A stretch of 64,000 nt of DNA from Colias croceus (GCF_905220415.1 NC_059563.1:2738001-2802000), one strand, 5' to 3'; shown: positions 23,431-36,326, counted from the first letter of the stretch. Numbers and translations are program-made. Notes: a model not told the origin generated them from the letters alone.

Positions 23431-25054
23431 CGCTTAGCAACACGTTTAGCGATTCATTTTTATTATATAGAAAGGTATCTGGTATATTAACGCCTTAACT
23501 ATATTTTAATGTACTATAATATGTGAATTACTTTACCCATCTCTTTGCGATATCCTTTCTGAATTAAATATTCATCTTCAAAAGATTATTTTCTATAAGT
23601 CCTTTATTTCAAGGACGTTCCTTTGTGTATTATTTTCAAAAATATATCTCAGACGTCTTTCATCTGATATTCATATTATTATTTTTCTGTTGAAAATATT
23701 TGAAGATGGTAATGAGAACTATATTTTCCAGACTTCACGTGAATTTTTCAGGTAAATTAAACTGATTCCTGTTCCAGGCATTTAAGTTTTCAGGTAGTTT
23801 AATAAGGCATTAACCTGATTCCACTTCTACGAATTTTACCTTTATTTACCCACTAGCTTTGCCCCGCAGTTTTACTTGCATTGATCCATTCAGTAATTTT
23901 CGAGTTTAGCCCGGGCATACATATAGACAAAAAATTGAAAAAGTATATTTTTCTATTCGATATTATTAAAAAAATATTCAATGTACAGTTTTACCGATTA
24001 TATTGTAGGTATGTTTAGATTTAAACTATCTTCTTCTTGCAAACAAAGTCAAATTATTTTCTCCTTTAAAAATCTAGCATGATTTATGAATTCCATAGGG
24101 TCTTGTATGAAAACATAATCATAGACCTCATAAATGTTAAGTCGTGTAGACATTTTAGTATCCATTATGGCTCAAGCATGTAATGTCTCTCAACAGACGT
24201 TTTATCTTCTTATGAATGTAATCCACACAAGGAGATTTATTTATGTAGGAATTTCGAATAAATAAATACCTTGTCTTTCCAAAATCTAACTCGATGCATT
24301 GCATGCTAATTTCCTGAATAGCCTTGTTCGAATACCTTTTTTTTTGCAAACATTGGTAGGCATATAATATTGTCATAAATCTGTAATAAGACGTCCAACA
24401 ACTTAGGAATTAACTTCTTTTATAAATAAAATACTAGAAAAATAATTAATAAAACATTATTAAATCAACTTTTGAGCAAGGGTTTACTTAAACAGCACAG
24501 AAAAGGAAATATCGTAATAGTTCATAGTTATGGACGTTCTTGGCTTCTATTTGCCAAACCTCTTCCAGCCCCTTACATAAATAATAAAATGAACAAACAT
24601 ACAACCATGGAAGCTACATAAATAATAGTAAAAAGGGACCAAAAAGTGAATTTATAAGACATGTATTTTGAGAAACATTCTGCATATCTTGAAACATGAC
24701 TGTTTCGTACACAAAGGCTTTAATCATCTAAATGGAGAGAGCGTGCCAACTTTACAAAATGCCTGCTACATGCTGGTCATTTCTTGAAATGCTTTTATGT
24801 GTGACTATAAAGTAGTACTAATATTATAAAGCTGAAGATGTTTATTACACATGCTTATTAAAGGAACTGCTAGTTTTAATTGAAAAATATTTGTTTATTA
24901 ACTATTTATTGTACCTACCAATTGCAATGGAATAAAAAACATGATATATCATATAGGGTAGACGTAAAGTACATATTTTCATTAAATTACTTTGTGTTAT
25001 TATAGGCTATAAACATAATGCTACCAATAGAAGGAGAATAGCGATATGATTAAC

Positions 25055-25240
25055 TAACTGCGCTCTGCGGTTTCACCCGCGTGGCTCCACTTCTGTTGGT
25101 CTTAGCGTGATGATGTATAGCATATAACCTTCCTCGATAAAATGGGCTATCGAACACCGAATTTTTCAAATCGGACCGGTAGTTCCTGAGATTAGCGTGT
25201 TCAAACAAACAAACAAACTTTTCAGCTTTATGATATTAAC
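25055..25240 (+). repeat. Short interspersed element, type B
   Basis: ACTGCGCTCTGCGGTTTCAC to TTTTCAGCTTTATGATATTA. Its GTAGTTCCTGAGATTAGCG block resembles the nearby minisatellite unit at 25465. Confidence 0.7.
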
Positions 25241-25464
25241 TATACATTATAATATTAGTATAGATAAAGTATACAAAATATAGAAAAAGTTAAAAGCAGA
25301 TGAAACTACGTGAGCCAGCTAGTATAATATAGGTAATATAGTTTGTACCTGCTTGGTCCGCATGAAGGTGATTAGACACAATTTTCCTGCGTAATTTATA
25401 CATTGAAGCTCCTTTTTGGCGCAATGCTGTATTATAGCGTAACTTACATGGACAAATTAGATTT

Positions 25465-25822
25465 CAATTATGATGTAACTAGAACTACTAGTTCCTGAAA
25501 TTTGCGACAATTATGATGTAACTAGAACTACTAACTACTAGTTCCTGAAATTTGCGACAATTATGATGTAACTAGAACTACTAGTTCCTGAAATTTGCGA
25601 CAATTATGATGTAACTAGAACTACTAACTACTAGTTCCTGAAATTTGCGACAATTATGATGTAACTAGAACTACTAGTTCCTGAAATTTGCGACAATTAT
25701 GATGTAACTAGAACTACTAGTTCCTGAAATTTGCGACAATTATGATGTAACTAGAACTACTAGTTCCTGAAATTTGCGACAATTTTGATGTTACTAGAAC
25801 TACTAGTTCCTGAAATTTGCGA
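25465..25822 (+). repeat. Minisatellite, 43/50-bp units
   Basis: About eight copies of a unit containing AATTATGATGTAACTAGAAC and CTACTAGTTCCTGAAATTTG. Most units are 43 bp; two carry a 7-bp CTAACTA insertion, making them 50. The last copy has substitutions. The unit includes the partial palindrome ACTAGAACTACTAGT and probably grew from the AACTACTAGTTCCTGA segment of a nearby interspersed repeat. Confidence 0.9.
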
Positions 25823-27159
25823 GCTTATCAAACTTTTGTACTATTAGTATTGAATAAAAAAAAAGTATTGAGTATTTGGTTAATAATATTGTTGTTGATC
25901 ATCATCTTTTAAATGCCCTATGTTTTATAATAGTTATGTAGATCCACTTTTCAGGATATTGACATAGTAATTATATCGTTAATATTTTTTCAGTTTTTTA
26001 AGCTTTATTACATACCATATACATATTACCATTATTAACTATTATAAGTTTGCCTGGCAGATATCACATTTAAGAGCTTGTAAGCGATAAGGCCAAGTTG
26101 TATCTAATATGTTTCTCTGTTTTCTTTTTATTTTCTTCTGTATTCGTGTATTTAATAAAAAAAAATGTTATTTTGTATTAACAGTAGGTATAAACCTCTG
26201 TTATCATATACAATGCAGTTTTGTCGAATTTTGTTTTTGTTTTTCATCGCAATACGTGTAAAAAATTTGGTCTAATTTTTCAGGCGATGCTAGATAGTAT
26301 AATAATGTTAGTATCATAAAAGTCACATAAGTTTATTCATAAAACCTCCCTGTAGTGTACTTATGCTAAAATAACAGTGACTAAAACGTAACTCGGGAAC
26401 TACACTAAGTTTCTGAAACATGTGTTTGGTATATTAAAATTTGTCTGCTACCAAACTATGATAAATGCGTATTCAGTTTAGATTATAATTTTATAAATTC
26501 GTATATTGATATTAAACTTGATGAGGTATTTAACTAACAAAGCGGTTAATTTTTGCGAACGATTTCAACATTTTTCTGAAATCTAAAATCAATGGCGATG
26601 GATGGATTTACTTCTCACGACTTCAGACCGCCTTCAAATCAGTCCTTTTTTTACATTTTTTTATTTTTATTTTACAGATTTCATTAAAAAATGATGAACT
26701 AATTGAACACAGACGACAGTTCAATTTAAAGCTGTAATAATAATTTATCAAAAGTCCTCTACCTCCCTACCGTATTTATAGTCATAATTCAAACTTACAC
26801 TAAAAATGTTAGCAATTTGTCTTACATGTTTAGTGCGCAATCACAAAAGCAATGCGTTTTTAAAAAGCCTTTTCAGTTGTAAAACTGTGTCCGTAACATT
26901 AAAAACACTTGGCAGAGTGCCTGTACAGAGAGCCAAAGAGGTTTTTTATTTACAGGAACTTGTATTTTTTAACTTGTAAAAAATAAAAACGGCAATTTGG
27001 GGTACAACTATGTACGTGTTTGAAATTTTAAATAGAATACGAAACATGTAGGTTAGATGAGATGAGTATGAATAAGAAATTAATAATTAATGGAACGTTA
27101 ATTTTAATCTTTTATATTGCATTTTTTAATTATGTGCTTTTGTTATCTGACTGTACTAA

Positions 27160-27335
27160 TCACTACATGCTATAAAACACGCTTTTTCTGTGCCTATGTC
27201 CCTTTGTATGCTTAAATCTTTAAAACTACGGAACGGATTTTTTTTTAATACATAGAGTGATTCGATAGGAAGGTTTTAGTGTATAATCTATTAGGTTTGA
27301 GACAAAGCGGGCGAAGCCGCGGGCGGTAAGCTAGT
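27160..27335 (-). repeat. Short interspersed element, type E
   Basis: ATCACTACATGCTATAAAAC to GAAGCCGCGGGCGGTAAGCT. Confidence 0.78.
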
Positions 27336-27841
27336 TTTGTATTTAACTTTGGTAACTATAACTATTTAGATTAATTTTATTCATTTTTTTGTAAATTTTG
27401 CGTGCGAATTATTTAAAAAACAGCCATGAGAATAAACTTTACAATACAATAACCCAAAAAGGCACTATCTACTTTAAAAATTTTACCTCCAAACTCGGTC
27501 CTACCATACAAGCAAAATTGCACTAACCAAGCAATTTGACCCACATTAAACTACATAAAATGTAATTTTGCCGCCAAAGCACGTAGCTATTATGTAGCAA
27601 GTTTTAGTGGAATTTAGGCTTGGTGCAGATTGCTGAAATTAGCCGACTTCACAAAATGGTAGGGTTACATTTTTGTAAATATTTTGAAAGCTAGGTATGT
27701 ATTCAATTAGTTTTCCTAGAAAAGTTTCAGTAAATTCTTTAACACATTTCTGAATATGTGGACCTTTATAAGTTATTTTATATTAGATGTTGTTTCACCA
27801 AAAATAATTCATGCTTAAATTTTACAACACAGGCACGGAAT

Positions 27842-28060
27842 CCATACTAACATTATAAATGCGAAAGTAACTCTGTCTGTCTGTCTGTTACTCAATCACG
27901 CCTTAACTACTGAACCAATTTGCATGAAATTTGGTATAGAGATAGATAGATAGATATTTTGATACCCGAGAAAGGACATAGGATAGGTTTTATCCCGGAA
28001 ATCCTACGGGAACAGGTTTTTCTTTGAAAACGCGGGCGAAGCCGCGGGCGGAAAGCTAGT
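27842..28060 (-). repeat. Short interspersed element, type A
   Basis: CCATACTAACATTATAAATG to CGAAGCCGCGGGCGGAAAGC with a GATAGATAGATA expansion inside. Confidence 0.78.
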
Positions 28061-28397
28061 ACTTGATAAGGACACAGGTATGAAGATAATTATGTATACT
28101 GACATATTTTTTATTTGTTATTAGTTAGTTTGAATGTTTAAAAAAATGGAATTTATCTATTGAAGAAGGATACAATAAATTTAATATCATATGAAAAAAA
28201 TAATATTCCAGTATTAAAAGATCAAAATATAGGTATGTAAGTGAATATAAAGCCTGAAACCCAATGAGGTCTCCAACCCGACATTATTCACGAGTTTATC
28301 AGAAATGGACATTGTATGGAAATTTTCAACCAACAATTTCTCTTTCCCAAATATAATTTACGATATAACATTTTATAGAGCTATGCTGTATATATAA

Positions 28398-28568
28398 TAC
28401 TAGCTTACCGCCCGCGGCTTCGCCCGCTTTCTCTTAAACGATTTGAAATTTAAACTATCCTATCTCTCAAGTTGGATCGAACTGCACATGGTGTGCAAAT
28501 TTTATTATAATCGGTTATGTGGAGTCCATTGAAGACAAACATTGTGACACGAGATTTATATATATTAA
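28398..28568 (+). repeat. Short interspersed element, type C
   Basis: TACTAGCTTACCGCCCGCGG through ACTGCACATGGTGTGCAAAT to ACACGAGATTTATATATATT. The Harbinger-like element at 28569 inserted at its terminal TAA. Confidence 0.78.
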
Positions 28569-29672
28569 GAGCCAGCGCGCACGAGCAACTTTGTCTCCGC
28601 AACTATTTTGTCTCTCCAGCCATGGGCTAGTATGAAAGTGCGCGTACGTAGCGACGCAACTCCCGGGAGACTTTTTTGTCCGCGGGTTCGGAGACAAGCC
28701 CGCGACGCAACTGTCGCCCTATCTATTGGTTTCAATGCAAGTGCGCGCACGGCGACAAAAATGTTGCCTGTCGGCGGCCGCCGGCCAGTTGCCGCGTAAC
28801 CGGCGTAGCGATAATACGTATTTATGTCAACGTATTTATTCTCGTACACAGTAGTTTTATTAACCGACTTCAAAAAAAAGGAGGAGGTTATCAATTCGGC
28901 CGGTATATTTTTTTATGTATGTACACCGATTACTCCGAGGTTTCTGAACCGATTTACGTGACTCTTTTTTTGTTTGATGCAGAATGGTGTGGGATTGGTC
29001 CCATAAAATTTATTCGGATAAGCCCAGTAGTTTTTATTTTGTGAGCATTTTTGTCTGATCTCGATGACTTAATTAAAATGTAGCAAGTAACTTTGATTCA
29101 TTTCCAGGTAACCGATTGAACTGAAATTTTGTATACGTATGTAAATTGGATAGCGATGAAACATTATCATGACATAGAGCTGATTTGATGATGGAATCGG
29201 AAGGTGGCCATAGGAACTTAGTAATATATTGACTCAACTTTATCGGGTTTGGGCTCGTTTGATTCGTGTTGAAAAATACACTAAAAAGTATTAAATAAAA
29301 ATAACTTCGTTAAAAACAACCGACTTCAAAAACGGAAAATTAAAAAATAAAAAAGATTGATATTGATATTATTAATTACTAAAAAATTTTTTTTGGAAAT
29401 GTTCTCAATTTTAAAAACATTGTATGGAATTTCCCCAATGTCAGTCTCTCACTCCATAATGGGTGCACCCAATATTGCCTTTTTCGCTGCCGTCTTCGGT
29501 TTCTAAGGACAAGAGCACAGACCACAACCGTCTCTTCGAAATCCATGTTGATAAATGCAGAAAATTTTAAAGAAAAAGTTGCGTTGCTGTCGCTTTCGTG
29601 TGCGCATCGTTCAAAACTTTGCGAGGAGACAGCGACAGAGACAAAAACTAAGTTGCTCGTGCGCGCCCGCTC
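28569..29672. mobile_element. Harbinger-like non-autonomous element, 1.1 kb
   Basis: Ends GAGCCAGCGCGCACGAGCAA and the inverse TTGCTCGTGCGCGCCCGCTC form terminal inverted repeats of about 24 bp. TAA flanks both sides (28566-28568 and 29673-29675). The first 220 bp are strikingly GC-rich for this locus. The element has landed at the very end of the interspersed repeat 28398-28568 and itself contains the AACCGACTTC repeat at 28862. Open frames here are not genes. Confidence 0.7.
28862..29058 (+). repeat. AACCGACTTC repeat nested in the Harbinger-like element
   Basis: AACCGACTTCAAAAAAAAGG, GGAGGTTATCAATTCGGCCG and the following 150 bp match 57451-57703 (opposite strand) and the stub at 3345-3387. 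A second AACCGACTTC copy at about 29319 may be the decayed other end. Confidence 0.65.
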
Positions 29673-30732
29673 TAAAAGATATTCTGTGACAATTTCATTT
29701 ACGGCAAAAATAATTGGATGAAATTAAATAATATTGAAATATAAATATGTACTACTTTATATGAAGCAGATGATTCCAAATGAAACATTAAAACATTTTT
29801 AGACTAAGTACATCAAAAACATATGAAATATGTAATTAATAGAAAACAATATTCATATGAAAATAGATCCTTATTTGTGAAATAATAAAACTTGAAAAAT
29901 GATAAATTTCGAAAATGAATTTTACTAAACTGCAAAAAAGAATAATCACGTAGGCGTTTGCGATCTATGAAAAAAATAAAAACATCTGAAAAATCCCTTT
30001 TAGGGTAGAGCCTACACGGGTGTCATTCGATATTTTGTTTACAAACGCCTAAAAGCATCAGTAATGATCGAAATAATAATTCAGAGGGTGAAAAATCAGT
30101 ATAAAGTAACATACCTAATAACGTTCAATAAGAAAAGGGACAGGTATAAAGAATCTTTTATGTAAATTTTCTTTGATTATTTTCTATGTTTAATATCTAG
30201 TTTTATAATGTACGGAAAAAGACGTTTGTGTTTATTATCTTTAGTAGTCAGTAAAGCGACTCATACTAACTATCGTGCGCGCATCAAGCATGGCATTAGA
30301 AGTCTACATAAACCAAAGTCCAGAAGCAAATACTATATACATAAAATTATATTTGATAATTGAGTAGGTAGCTATCAGCACCTAGCTCAAAAACTATCTC
30401 ATATTGAACTAAATATTCTCGTTTTTTATTCAAGAAACACTTTTAAAAGTAAAACTTGCAATATTCAAAGGTTATAAATATATAAATGTCCAACAAAGCG
30501 CGGTTTTGAAACTTTTTCAATTACAACCCGGCTTACTTGGACTGTGGAAGAAATTAAAATTGTTTACTAAATTCTTGTTTAGTTTTTATGGAGAAAAATA
30601 TTATATTGTGGAATATTTCTTTGATATGAGTTATGACCTGAGTCCTAAACAATAAGTAAATTGTATGGAGACAAAATAGAGGTTTTGTTTTTATCAATAA
30701 CTGATTTATCATTGGAAAAGTATATTTTTACT

Positions 30733-30896
30733 GATATACATTATAAATGCGAAATTTGTGACGATGGATATTGCTCTTTCACGCGAAAACAGCTAACGGA
30801 CAACGGATTTTGATGATACTTTGCAGTGATGTAGCTTTTGTTCCAGAATAACACTTATTTATCCCGTATACGGGCGAAGTTAGGACAGGTGGCTAG
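30733..30896 (-). repeat. Degenerate interspersed element
   Basis: CATTATAAATGCGAAATTTG at one end and CGGGCGAAGTTAGGACAGGT then GGCTAGT at the other. The interior is diverged. Confidence 0.5.
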
Positions 30897-31462
30897 TATT
30901 AGCATAATATATAAAATATGGTATAGGGCATAGGTATCCACTTAGATTAAACTAAAGTTATTTATATCGGTGGTAAATGTTAAAAATATGTAACGACGTT
31001 TCAAAAGTGCTTCCCGAAGAAGTCTAATTGAATAAACAAACAATTTATATGAACTCAAACTCAAACAGTTTGAGTTTATAATATAAATTTATTAAACTTA
31101 TTAATTTACTAAAGTTATTTGCTATATTTAGTTCAAACGTCTATCCTATTTGATAAGGTCTATAATAAACTAATTGCGGTCAAAACCCGCCAGACGTTTG
31201 TGAAATATGAACTATTGCTAGCTCATACTTTGAATTTTGGCTCTTGGCCCAAATTAGATTGTTGAGACAAAGGCTTATTTATTACTAAGGTCACAAAGGT
31301 ATGTAAAAACCTTATTAATATTGTACAAATGATTGCGTTTGATTTTACATTTGCGTTAGGTTCGAATGTAATTATTTTATACAAATACAACAAGCATCTT
31401 TACTTTATGATTCACAACAGTTTTTGTAATTCTTATATTTTTATTTTTAACTATTATAGTAG

Positions 31463-31700
31463 ACTAGCTTTCCGCCCGCGGCTTCGCCCGCGCAGTCAAA
31501 GAAAAACCCGCATAGTTCCCGTTCCCGTGGGGTTTTCGGCATTGCGTCATTTTCCCGGGATAAAAAGTAGCCTATGTCCTTTCTCGGGTATCAAAATATC
31601 TCCATACCAAATTTCATGAAAATTGGTTCAGTAGTTTAGGCATGATTGAGTAACAGACAGACAGACAGAGCATTACTTTCGCATTTATAATATTAGTATG
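31463..31700 (+). repeat. Short interspersed element, type A
   Basis: GACTAGCTTTCCGCCCGCGG to CATTTATAATATTAGTATGG. The internal CAGACAGACAGAC run matches the 19181 subtype. Confidence 0.8.
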
Positions 31701-32221
31701 GAAGTATGGAAGTAAAAGCAATAGTATCTTATTGTTATTCATTAACTAACACGATTAACTAACATTAACATTAACTAACACGATTATAACCTACTAACAT
31801 TTCTATTATCTACGCTTATAATAACGTAACTACGTCATATATATTATTGTACCAACTTATTACATCAATTTAAAATGTACTGAAAGAATAGCAAACACTT
31901 TTACACTACATACACAAACAATTTACCACAATCACCTTTTCGCGAAAATCGCCACAACCGTCCCTCGAGTCTCTAAAATAAACACAAGCAAAAAACTACA
32001 AAGCATTCTCACCAAAGATCGCGTAATTCCATATCCCTCGAGTAATATTTACGGCAAATACTCGTAACTTTTGTTCCACGAAAATATTTCCTGTCGTTAC
32101 GTTTTTGTTACGCTCTTTGTTCCAACGTCTGGAACAATATTCCACTTGCAGTGGTTTAAACTTTAAAGGTACTTTTGTAAAAATATTTCAGAACTTTCTA
32201 GAAGTGATTATTGTTGTATAT

Positions 32222-34431
32222 GTTACAGTCAAAACCCTGAACCGGTCAATAACGTTATTGACCGGTAAAATCAGTTAATAAGGATATTGACTAAGGGCGT
32301 CGGTTAATATCCTTATTAACTGATTTTATCTGATTAAACCAGTTAATAACGTTATTGACTAAGGGCATCGGTCAATATCCTTATTAACTGATTTTAAGTC
32401 GAGACATCTAGTCAACATAGGTTTTAACCGACGTGCCCAGTCAAAACTCATAAAAAGTTAAGGACGTTAGTGAAATTATACTAGAAAATCATTTAAAAAG
32501 GTTCATAAAACTTTTTAAAGTGCAATATTTAAGAGTTTTATGTTTTATTAATTAATTCGGGGTATTGTTTGTGAACTGCAACCGAACGAGAATACGTGCC
32601 CCAAAATATTTTTGAAGATGCCAATTGTGTTTTAATAACAACTAGGTTTCCGCCCGCAGCTTCGCCCCCGCAGTCAAAGAAAAACCGCATAGTTCCCGTT
32701 CCCGTGGGATTTCCGGGATTGCGTCAGTTTCTGATTTGATGGAGTGACCTGCAGGTGTACTTCGAAGACTGCTACTGGATCTAATAGACGAGTAGAGCTA
32801 GGAATGCCGAGTTTGGGCTCGTTTTGTTAGTTATGTCGAGACCTTACCTCCGGACTTGATGGAGTGACCTGCAGGTGTACTTCGAAGACTGCTACTGGAA
32901 CTAATAGACGAGTAGAGCAAGGTGTGCCGAGTTTGGGCTCGTTTTGTTAGTTACGTTGAGACCTTACCTCCGGAATTGATGGAGTGACCTGCTGGTTTAC
33001 TTCGAAGACTGCTACTGGAACTAATAGACGAGTAAAGCTAGGTGTGCCGAGTTTGGGCTCGTTTTGTTAGTTATGTTGAGACCTTACCTCCGGACTTGAT
33101 GGAGTGACCAGCGGGTACTAACGAAACGAGCCTAAACTCGGCACAGCTAGCTCTACTCGTATAAATAGTTCCAGTAGCAGTCTTCGAAGTACACCTGCAG
33201 GTCATTCCATCAAGTCCGAAGGTAAGGTCTCGACATAACTAACAAAACGAGCCCAAACTCGGCACACCTAGCTCTACTCGTCTATTAGTTCCAGTAGCAG
33301 TCTTCGAAGTACACCTGCAGGTCATTCCATCAATTCCGGAGGTAAGGTCTCAACGTAACTAACAAAACGAGCCCAAACTCGGCACACTATTAGTTCCAGT
33401 AGCAGTCCTCGAAGTAAACCTGCAGGTCACTCCATCAAGTCCGGATGTAAGGTTTCAACATAACTAACAAAACGAGCCCAAACTCGGCACACCTTGCTCT
33501 ACTCGTCTATTAGTTCCAGTAGCAGTCTTCGAAGTACACCTGCAGGTCACTCCATCAAGTCAGGAGGTAAGGTCTCAACGTAACTAACAAAACAAGCCCA
33601 AACTCGGCACACCAAGCTCTACTCGTCTATTAGTTCCAGTAGCAGTCTTCGAAGTACACCTGCAGGTCACTCCATCAAGTCCGTAGGTAAGGTCTCAACA
33701 TAACTAACAAAACGAGCCCAAACTCAGCACACCTAGCTCTACTCGTATAATAGTTTCAGTAGCAGTCTTCGAAGTACACCTGCAGGTCACTCCATCAAGT
33801 CCGGAGGTAAGGTCTCGACATAACTAACAAAACGAGCCCAAACTCGGCATTCCTAGCTCTACTCGTCTATTAGATCCAGTAGCAGTCTTCGAAGTACACC
33901 TGCAGGTCACTCCATCAAGTCAGAAACTAACGCAATCCCGGAAATCCCACGGGAACGGAAACTATGCGGTTTTTCTTTGACTGCGCGGGCGAAGCTGCGG
34001 GCGGAAACCTAGTTGTTATTAAAACACAATTGCCATCTTCAAAATATTTTGGGGCACGTATTCTCGTGCGGTTGCAGTTTACAAACAATACCCCGAATTA
34101 ATTAATAAAACATAAAACTCTTAAATATTGCACTTTAAAAAGTTTTATGAACCTTTTTAAATGATTTTCTAGTATAATTTCACTAACGTCCTTAACTTTT
34201 TATGAGTTTTGACTGGGCACGTCGGTTAAAACCTATATTGACTAGGTGTCTCGACTTAAAATCAGTTAATAAGGATATTGACCGATGCCCTTAGTCAATA
34301 ACGTTATTAACTGGTTTAATCAGATAAAATCAGTTAATAAGGATATTAACCGACGCCCTTAGTCAATATCCTTATTAACTGATTTTACCGGTCAATAACG
34401 TTATTGACTGGTTCAGGGTTTTGACTGTAAC
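32222..34431. mobile_element. 2.2-kb fold-back palindrome with internal tandem arrays
   Basis: The first 509 bp (32222-32730) and the last 509 bp (33923-34431) are inverse copies with only scattered differences, from GTTACAGTCAAAACCCTGAA to its inverse. The ends contain short palindromes such as CCGGTCAATAACG/CGTTATTGACCGG and repeated CAGTTAATAAGGATATTGAC. Between the arms lie two opposing 120-bp tandem arrays. Flanks are TATAT and ATATA, so the target duplication is ambiguous. It has the layout of a fold-back DNA transposon with no coding capacity. Each arm includes an interspersed-repeat fragment starting ACTAGGTTTCCGCCCGCAGC. Confidence 0.85.
32733..33922. repeat. Opposed 120-bp tandem arrays
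   Basis: The unit begins TTGATGGAGTGACCTGCAGG and contains TACTTCGAAGACTGCTACTG and GAGTTTGGGCTCGTTTTGTT. Copies begin near 32739, 32859, 32979 and 33099 in one direction. After a switch near 33115 about seven copies run in the inverse direction to 33922, one shortened by about 15 bp. Copies differ at a few sites each. Confidence 0.88.
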
Positions 34432-34645
34432 ATATATAATATGCTTTAAAATATAAGAAAGAACTTAGAAGCTTAACGATTCGTAAAATATTACGTATGT
34501 GTTGCCGTTCTTTCTATGTAAATACATATATTTTACATTCTACATAATATTATGCTGAATTTATAAAGCTGAAAGATCAGTTTAACGCGATAATCTATAT
34601 TATATGTATATTATAGAGGAAGACTCTATAATCTATATACTGCTT

Positions 34646-34839
34646 ATCACTACATAGTATAAAGCAAAGTCGCTTTTTCTGTCCCTATATGTCCCTTTGT
34701 ATGCTTAAATCTTTAAAACTGCGCAACGGATTTTGATGCGGTTTTTTTTAATAGATATAGTGATTCAAGAGGAAGGTTCTAGTATATAATTTACTAGGTT
34801 TTAGGCAAAGGGGGCGAAGCCGCGGGCGGTAAGCTAGTA
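34646..34839 (-). repeat. Short interspersed element, type E
   Basis: ATCACTACATAGTATAAAGC to GAAGCCGCGGGCGGTAAGCT, about 215 bp beyond the fold-back palindrome. Confidence 0.78.
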
Positions 34840-35772
34840 TTTTTATAATACTTGCGTGTCACGGAAGTTTATTCCTTATTGTGATTATAAATGTGTTGCC
34901 GAAAAGCCACATTTCCACAACAAATAAACTATTCTAAGCACTTATAACCAATCTCCACCAAAATACTATTTACCAAGTTACAATCAATCTTAACCCGACT
35001 TCGTATCGGTAAGCGAGATAGAAAGGTTTTATTTCTTACGAGATTTTGGTGAAAAATGGCTTACCTTTCGGCAGTTATATAACATGGGTAACTGTCTTTC
35101 TGACTTTAAAAGATATTAAGGGTTTCCATGTAGGTCTTTTATTGCGTAAGCTAGATTCGAGTATATAAATATTTAAGTATGGTATAAATATTGAAGCCCT
35201 ACCTTCATTATGGCTTACAGTTGCAAATAACTAAAAATGGATAATAGTAAACAGCTTGTATTTTTTATTATATTTAATTTCATTTTTTTACAAATGTTAG
35301 TTATTTAACTTAAGAAATAGGTAGGATTCAAAAAATGCTTTGAAAGTTTGATAAAAACCAAAATGTGTGAATTACCTTGAATTACAAGACAAATTATAAT
35401 TAATTACCTTATAACACATATTTCACATTAATTAAAATTATAACATGGATGAAGAAGAATTTTAACTCAGTGAAAACGAGCGGGAATCTCATAATTTTCA
35501 ATATTTGCCGACGTCATGCTTCCTTTTGGCTTTGATATTTAATTACGTTCCTACTTCTTCTACGTGATATTAAAAATAGGTATATTAAGAATATTTTTAA
35601 CGTAATTTTAGCATAGAGCAACCATGGATTGAAAATCTATCAAAATACTTGGTTACTGTATTCGAAATTACTTACTTATTGTATAAATTTCAATTTAAAT
35701 TTCCTTTCCAAAAAGTAGAAAAGAAAAAATAATTTAAAAGTACTTATAAATATATATTTTTTTTATTTCCAG

Positions 35773-35870
35773 ATTTGTGCAATGCTGCAACCAAAATACA
35801 AGCGTCCTTCCGCGGGCACCAGGCACGCAAGCAAACCCAGGTCGAAAAGACTAAGGAGCAGCAGGACAAG
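35773..35870 (+). CDS. igl: igloo exon with second IQ motif
   Basis: This 98-bp exon encodes DLCNAATKIQASFRGHQAR and then a KQTQVEKTKEQQDK tail. The Asp codon is split: G comes from the exon ending at 4129 and AT from here. The acceptor is TTTTATTTCCAG and the donor AAG/GTATAT, and the exon ends on a codon boundary, matching the last exon. The IQ core has Ile-Gln at its start and Arg-Gly-His in the middle, and is nearly identical to the cores in the other two exons. Coding GC is clearly higher than in the surrounding intron. The preceding intron is about 31.6 kb and made mostly of repeats. Confidence 0.87.
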
Positions 35871-36250
35871 GTATATTTATTTATTTAACACTTGAAAATA
35901 AAATAAAAACACAATATAATACAGTAAAAATTAATGGACTGCCTTATCACTGTGCAGTGATAAGACAACCGCAGGCAACCATATTATATTAGGTATACTT
36001 AATACTACCCCGGCTAAAATGTCCTTACGACACTTGTCCTTACAGTAAAATAATTGTTTCAACCTATTCCTATTTCCTAAACCTCCGAATTTACATACAA
36101 AATATCAGAAAAATCGGCCAAGCCATTACTGAGGTAAATGGCAATAACACTGCTTTTCTGAAACAAAATAAAGTAGTTTATATTTTTTTGGTTTTTATGG
36201 CATTCAAATGCTTTATAAATATAAATTTATAAAGAATAGAAAAAATTCGA

Positions 36251-36326
36251 TCACGAGGCGGGACTTGAACCCGCATCCTTCGCGCCATTCCGGGGCGGAT
36301 GCCTAACCAACTCAGCCACTCGTGAC
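36251..36326 (-). ncRNA. tRNA-like pol III unit, copy 1 of 4
   Basis: On the minus strand, TCACGAG pairs with CTCGTGA as a 7-bp acceptor stem. The A box TGGCTGAGTTGG and B box GGTTCAAGTCC fit pol III consensus, and GCGGG/CCCGC forms the T stem. The anticodon arm is odd: CGCC/GGCG closes the loop CCGGAAT with C where U33 should be. It is therefore a tRNA-derived SINE head and not a working tRNA gene. Identical copies follow at 311-bp intervals. Confidence 0.7.

Larger units (their letters stand above)
4130..35772 (+). other. igl intron, 31.6 kb
   Basis: GT at 4130 and AG at 35771-35772 bound the intron. Apart from the repeats listed separately it shows no supported exon. Stretches such as 5700-6550, 7650-8520, 10430-12090, 13440-14110, 22700-25050, 25830-27150, 29680-30730, 31700-32220 and 34840-35770 are AT-rich DNA in which I see nothing further. 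7225-7320 is an unexplained GC-richer patch. A T run sits at 11336-11361. Confidence 0.7.

Noticed and set aside
28515..29044. Several overlapping open frames on both strands, up to 122 codons
   Set aside because: They arise from the GC-rich end of the Harbinger-like element and the nested AACCGACTTC repeat; no splice signals or protein-like composition.
31329..31619. Plus-strand frame of 96 codons
   Set aside because: Its second half is the type A repeat at 31463; the first half is AT-rich intron.
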